Assembly (NCBI GenBank): GCA_009781765.1
Contig: WQVC01000009.1
Span: 1 to 43,961, forward strand
Length of the DNA stretch: 43,961 nucleotides
Direction of reading: 5' to 3'
Source of the DNA: Defluviitaleaceae bacterium
Lineage (GTDB): Bacteria; Bacillota; Clostridia; Lachnospirales; WQUN01
The position numbers and the translations under genes were made by a program. Under the pieces are notes generated by a model. It was not told where the DNA came from. It made no database searches and worked only from the letters and a program-made list of their open reading frames with translations. Of the stretch, positions 40,827 to 43,961 are shown piece by piece; position 1 is the first letter of the stretch, and each line of letters opens with the position of its first letter.

Positions 40827-42533
40827 TTAATTTGTGGTAATTGCCGCTGTTCTTGTTGCGGCATCCCACTCCATTTCCGCACCGATTGCTTCCGCAAGCA
40901 TACGAACAGGAACGAGCGTACGCCCATCAACCGTAACAGAGGACACGTCGAATATTTGTACCGTACCGTTGACCGTGATTTCGGCGGTATAAATTGTGTG
41001 GGATATGTTCACGCCGGGTGCGGTTAATGTGGCAATATTTGTTGCACCGTCAAATCCGACGTCCAACCCGAGAGCTTCGCCGATTGCACGAAGCGGAAGC
41101 ATTGTGCGCCCGTGAATAAGTTGCGCAGGAACGTCAAAGGATTGCAGTACCCCGTTTATCGTTACGTTTGCTTCATTGGCGGAGTTGGGAGCTGTTATGA
41201 ACGGCGGTACGGGGTGCGTCGGAGCGGAAGGGTGTTGTGTCAACAGCGTTTCCACTGCAACAAAGCCAACGCCGGCAGGTGTTTCGATACCAACAAGCCC
41301 TTCTGACAAACCGATAACCCTGCCGTAAATTGTGTCGGACACAATTCTGCCGGTCGTATCTATCAAAACGCTTTCATAGTCGGCAATTCGAACCAGCTGA
41401 TGCCCCGGAGATAATGATGCCAACGGCGGCGCCCATGACAAGTTTTCACGAATGATGTTACCGTATGCATCTTTATGATTATAAAGGCGTGGTGAAACGG
41501 TCACTACTGCAATTCCGTTGCTGAACCTCGACGGTACAACACGCTCAAATCGCTCAAATTGCGGCTCAATTACCATGTTCCCGACTCTGTCGATAAATCC
41601 CCACCGGCTGAGTTCTCCGTCCGTATCCACTCGTACAGCAGATAATCCTTCGGAGAAAGACATGGCACCTGCAAATTGCGGCTCAATTACCATGTTTCCG
41701 CTTATATCTATGAATCCGGGCAGACCGAATCCCCCGGGTGAACCCCCATCATCAACTGTAACCACTGCCAATCCCTCGGAAAAAGCAGAAGCACTGAAAA
41801 ACTGCGGCGGTATAACAAATTCACCGCTCATATCAATAAATCCCCATTTAATCCGCCCGCCTTCATGCGGCTCGCCGCCTATCTGAACAGGAACAGCTGC
41901 TAAGCCGCCGCTGAATGTGCTTCGCCTATCCCAATTCCAATCCCAAACCGGAACATCCATGACGATGTTAAGATTCGTGTCGACAAAGACCAAATCGCCG
42001 AATATATCATCGCCCCTTACCATCATTGCCAATCCGTCCTCAGAAAAGCGGCTGTTGCCGAAGCTGCCGAACATCACACTTAAACCCGCCACTGCATCTC
42101 GTCCGCCGGCAACAATATTTCCGCTTCTGTCAATCATTGCGATTACCCATTCGTTCGGGTCAACTATGACAATGGCATATCCGTGTGAAAACGAGTCGGG
42201 GGCGAACTCAATACCAAAGCCGTAAAATTGCGGCGCAATAGCAAAGTTTCCGCTTGTATCTATATATCCCCATCGCAAGTCATCTAAAGATGCCATTGCT
42301 AAACCTTCGGAAAAAGGCCGGGCATTTACAAACTGCGGCTCAATCACCCAGTCAAAGTCCGGATTGCCACCCTGCGCATACACCGGCGCAAGCATTGCCA
42401 ACATCAACACAAATGCAAGTAAAATTGCCTTGCCTTGCCTTGCCTTGCCTTGCCTTGCCTTGCCTTGCCTTGCCTTGCCTTGCCTTGCCTTGCGCGCATT
42501 GCGCGAATTATTATGTTTTTGCATTCTTTTCAT
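40827..42533 (-). CDS. Secreted WG-repeat protein with C-terminal CuAO_N domains, probably phase-variable
   Basis: A 568-residue exported protein. The n-region of the signal peptide is KARQG repeated four times, encoded by 13 AAGGC pentamers; the h-region is ILLAFVLMLAMLAPVYAQGG. Residues about 60-430 consist of around seven WG-type repeats (KWGFIDMSGEFVIPPQFFSA, FSEGLAVV and variants), predicted to fold as a beta-propeller or solenoid. Residues about 455-568 hold two CuAO_N halves (TMLPLRAIGEALGLDVGF; TLVPVRMLAEAIGAEMEW). Function unknown; a surface-exposed binding protein is likely. ATG at 42533 follows GGAGTGGGG. No promoter faces it now; one lies in the neighbouring invertible segment, pointing away. 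Confidence 0.82.
   Translation of the reverse strand: MKRMQKHNNSRNARKARQGKARQGKARQGKARQGKAILLAFVLMLAMLAPVYAQGGNPDFDWVIEPQFVNARPFSEGLAMASLDDLRWGYIDTSGNFAIAPQFYGFGIEFAPDSFSHGYAIVIVDPNEWVIAMIDRSGNIVAGGRDAVAGLSVMFGSFGNSRFSEDGLAMMVRGDDIFGDLVFVDTNLNIVMDVPVWDWNWDRRSTFSGGLAAVPVQIGGEPHEGGRIKWGFIDMSGEFVIPPQFFSASAFSEGLAVVTVDDGGSPGGFGLPGFIDISGNMVIEPQFAGAMSFSEGLSAVRVDTDGELSRWGFIDRVGNMVIEPQFERFERVVPSRFSNGIAVVTVSPRLYNHKDAYGNIIRENLSWAPPLASLSPGHQLVRIADYESVLIDTTGRIVSDTIYGRVIGLSEGLVGIETPAGVGFVAVETLLTQHPSAPTHPVPPFITAPNSANEANVTINGVLQSFDVPAQLIHGRTMLPLRAIGEALGLDVGFDGATNIATLTAPGVNISHTIYTAEITVNGTVQIFDVSSVTVDGRTLVPVRMLAEAIGAEMEWDAATRTAAITTN
42427..42491 (-). repeat. (AAGGC)13 pentanucleotide tract inside the signal-peptide coding region
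   Basis: Thirteen perfect copies of a 5-base unit (65 bases), beginning about 14 codons after the start of the WG-repeat gene. As the unit is not a multiple of three, loss or gain of one unit shifts the frame and stops the protein; three units restore it. This is the usual form of a contingency (phase-variable) locus. In the present sequence the gene is in frame. Confidence 0.92.
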
Positions 42534-42565
42534 TTCCCCACTCCTCATTGTTTTTTGCCGGAGAA

Positions 42566-42591
42566 GTCTAAAAAGGTGTACCTTTTTAGAC
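42566..42591 (+). repeat. Candidate serine-invertase crossover site (left)
   Basis: Perfect 12-bp half-sites GTCTAAAAAGGT and ACCTTTTTAGAC around a central GT. The size and layout (26 bp, 2-bp core) are those of Hin/Gin-type recombination sites. It lies 33 bases before the WG-repeat start codon. Confidence 0.72.
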
Positions 42592-42725
42592 TCGCGCAGA
42601 TTCGCCGTGTGATTACCTCAAATTGTCAACGAAACACGAAAAAAATGTGAAAAAGTGTTAAAATCGGTATTGACTTCCTTCTTTTCGTGTGCTAAATTTT
42701 GTGCGGGCAGGAGGTCTAAAAAGGT
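42580..42725. mobile_element. Candidate invertible promoter segment
   Basis: The 146 bases between the two core dinucleotides contain no gene but hold a promoter on the plus strand. The flanking 26-bp sites are identical in their half-sites and opposite in their cores (GT and AC), so recombination between them would invert this segment. Inversion would turn the promoter towards the WG-repeat gene. Confidence 0.68.
42670..42698 (+). promoter_or_regulatory. Promoter inside the candidate invertible segment
   Basis: TTGACT (42670-42675), 17 bases, TAAATT (42693-42698) preceded by TG plus one base (extended -10). It now reads to the right, antisense into the invertase gene. After inversion its -10 would lie at about 42607-42612 on the minus strand, about 75 bases before the WG-repeat start codon. 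Confidence 0.65.
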
Positions 42726-42739
42726 ACACCTTTTTAGAC
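42714..42739 (-). repeat. Candidate serine-invertase crossover site (right)
   Basis: The same 12-bp half-sites as at 42566-42591 with central AC in place of GT, that is, the exact reverse complement of the left site. It ends five bases before the invertase stop codon. Confidence 0.72.
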
Positions 42740-42744
42740 CTCTA

Positions 42745-43320
42745 TTATTTTTGTTCGCTCCGCATTTCCCGCAAACGATTAAAAAATGTTGCTCGTTTAA
42801 GCCCTGTTTGCTTCAACACATCGTCAAGACGGATGCTTCCGCGCTCCCAATTTTCCACCACAACAGCAAAATTCTCGGGACACCCTTTTGCGGGACGCCC
42901 GAGGTGTTTGCCCTGCGCCTTGGCGGCAACAATGCCCTCTGCTTGGCGTTCCAAAATATGTTCGCGTTCAAGCTCCGCTACCGCCGCAAAAATTGTAAGC
43001 ATAAAGCGTCCCGTCGGGGTTGTTGTGTCGATGAGTTCTTTCAAGCTGATAAACTCCACGCCTTTTTTCGATAATTTCGCCGCAAGTTCAAGAAAGTCCC
43101 GCGTGTTTCGCGCAAAGCGGCTTATAGATTCCACAACAACAACGTCACCCCTCCGCACCTTTTTCATAAGGGCCAGAAGCCTCGGGCGGCGGGTGTTCTT
43201 GCCGCTTAATTTTTCCAAAAATATGCGCTCCGCCGGAATGCCTCGGCTTTTCATGGCGATAACTTGCCGGCATTCATTCTGGTCTTTCGACGAAACTCTG
43301 ATGTACGCAAATTCCCTCAT
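42745..43320 (-). CDS. Serine recombinase of the DNA invertase family
   Basis: A 191-residue small serine recombinase, the size of Hin/Gin/Pin (about 190). The N terminus AYIRVSSKDQN holds the nucleophilic Ser, followed by GDVVVVESISRFARNTRDFLELA with the conserved Arg residues (core SRFARNTRDF), and TPTGRFMLTIFAAVAELEREHILERQAEGIVAAKAQGKHLGRPAKG (core GRFMLTIFAAVAELER; long helix E and GRP). A helix-turn-helix domain ends the protein (RLDDVLKQTGLKRATFFNRL). The start at 43320 has AGGAGG; the longer frame to 43572 runs through a hairpin. It directly adjoins the right crossover site, as invertase genes adjoin the segments they flip. Confidence 0.92.
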   Translation of the reverse strand: MREFAYIRVSSKDQNECRQVIAMKSRGIPAERIFLEKLSGKNTRRPRLLALMKKVRRGDVVVVESISRFARNTRDFLELAAKLSKKGVEFISLKELIDTTTPTGRFMLTIFAAVAELEREHILERQAEGIVAAKAQGKHLGRPAKGCPENFAVVVENWERGSIRLDDVLKQTGLKRATFFNRLREMRSEQK

Positions 43321-43359
43321 TTGAAATATCCTCCTGTATAAATTTAAAGCGAACAAAAG

Positions 43360-43396
43360 CACACCGCGAGGGCCGGAACCCCCCTTTTGCGGTGTG
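43360..43396 (-). terminator. Leader hairpin upstream of the invertase gene
   Basis: CACACCGC (43360-43367) and GCGGTGTG (43389-43396) with a GGG/CCC inner pair form a strong stem. On the minus strand it is followed by CTTTTGTTCGCTTT and stands 40 bases before the invertase start codon, so it could attenuate invertase transcription. It also makes a start far upstream of 43320 unlikely. Confidence 0.6.
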
Positions 43397-43429
43397 TGTT
43401 TGTTTGCTTCGCGATTTTCTTTTGCGTGA

Positions 43430-43961
43430 TTCATTTTATGTGAGTAACCGAAGCCCCGGGAAACTTCGGAGGTTGCAGAGCTTTCGCTCCGCGTTGCCGC
43501 TACATATAAAAGGTGTGCACATGGGCGTCTGCATTCGGTCGGCCGTGTCCGAACGGGTCTGCCCTCTTTCATATGTTACGGCGGGTGATGCGATGGTACA
43601 GGTGTTACGGTAAAGCATTGTGTTACATGCAACCGTTATACAGCGGCTTCGGCACGGCTCGGTGCGGTCAGTTTCGGGAAACCCCTTCCTGAGATGGCAA
43701 ACACGTCCTTTGGCATGGAAGCGACTGTGTGATTTCTCGGTTGCAGGGCAAGTATACTTCGACTCTCGTGCGTAGATATCCGGAACCGTTCCAGGAATTT
43801 TTCCTGGAATTTTTCCTGGAATCGTTCCGGGATTTATGTATAGTGAATCAATTTGATTTGCGTCCCGTCGGCGTCAAGTGCATTGTGGTGAGCGACCGGT
43901 TGTTTTCGGGTGTTTTTCCCGAAAACGACAACGAGCGAACCGCTTACGATAGCGAACGCCG
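43430..43961. other. Gene-free, structured stretch up to the window end
   Basis: No convincing reading frame lies here; short frames lack ribosome sites. Several hairpins are visible: CCGAAG/CTTCGG (43448-43469), GCAGAGC/GCTCCGC (around 43480-43496), nested repeats of TTCCAGGAA/TTCCTGGAA within CCGGAAC/GTTCCGG (about 43780-43830), and GTTTTCGGG/CCCGAAAAC (43902-43910 / 43918-43926). The end contains TAGCGAACGCC, the start of the repeat seen at 14133 and 29631. A structured RNA or remains of a mobile element are possible; nothing specific can be assigned. Confidence 0.5.

Noticed and set aside
34644-42533. Copper amine oxidase enzymes
   Set aside because: Only the small N-terminal stalk-type domain is present in these proteins; the catalytic topaquinone domain is absent.
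42254-42650. Plus-strand frames encoding repeated LALPC
   Set aside because: They are the reverse-strand reading of the AAGGC pentamer tract and the signal peptide of the WG-repeat gene, with no ribosome site.
42566-42739. Reading the two GTCTAAAAAGGT palindromes simply as two terminators
   Set aside because: Perfect 12-bp half-sites with only a 2-bp centre leave no normal loop. The two copies are exact reverse complements and flank a promoter beside an invertase gene, which terminators do not explain. Termination as a side effect cannot be excluded.
43321-43572. N-terminal extension of the invertase to 43572
   Set aside because: It would pass through a strong hairpin and has no counterpart in serine recombinases; the start at 43320 has a perfect ribosome site and matches family length.
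43392-43613. 73-codon plus-strand frame near the window end
   Set aside because: No ribosome site, no recognised domain, and it covers hairpin-forming sequence; more likely non-coding.

Overview
The window reads as chromosome of a Gram-positive, probably spore-forming member of the Clostridia (Bacillota). The grounds are a SpmA spore-maturation homologue, a pyrB-pyrI pair, strong AGGAGG-type ribosome sites, sigma-A-type promoters and many secreted proteins carrying 'copper amine oxidase N-terminal' (CuAO_N) stalk domains. The species cannot be named from the sequence. No rRNA, tRNA or CRISPR array was found.

Layout. 1-14 kb is mostly housekeeping and small genes: the tail of an Rpn-type nuclease, a DHH phosphoesterase, a GNAT, a DUF1854 protein, a YgjV-like membrane protein, pyrBI behind a promoter and terminator-like leader, rimM-trmD, a PHP hydrolase, a PilZ protein, a small zincin, an AP2-domain protein, a nucleotidyltransferase broken by an in-frame amber codon, and a WYL regulator. 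14-28.4 kb holds an alpha-L-rhamnosidase, spmA, an RsmF-type rRNA methyltransferase next to a GH4 glycosidase, a very large 7TM/Cache chemoreceptor, an orphan Vsr nuclease, a Na/Pi cotransporter and an NfeD-flotillin pair. 28.5-42.5 kb is a run of about ten genes, all on the minus strand, devoted to the cell surface: a beta-lactamase-like hydrolase, a sortase-B-like protein without its cysteine, a DHHW/MBOAT O-acetylation pair, two D-Ala peptidases, a CAP protein, a polysaccharide deacetylase, a GtrII-like glycosyltransferase and a WG-repeat protein. Five of these carry CuAO_N domains.

The most notable system is at 42.43-43.32 kb. A serine DNA invertase gene lies beside two 26-bp sites, each made of two perfect 12-bp half-sites around a 2-bp core, with the cores in opposite orientation. 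They flank about 146 bp containing an extended -10 promoter that now points away from the WG-repeat gene. The same gene carries 13 tandem AAGGC pentamers in its signal-peptide coding region. Together they suggest a surface protein with two layers of phase variation: an invertible promoter and slipped-strand frameshifting.

A second theme is a population of short palindromic repeats. One class forms modular intergenic terminators (4.45, 8.91, 16.81 and 26.1 kb). Related or other repeats lie in frame inside protein-coding genes (rhamnosidase, rsmF, the beta-lactamase-like gene, probably trmD), much like the protein-coding palindromic elements of Rickettsia.
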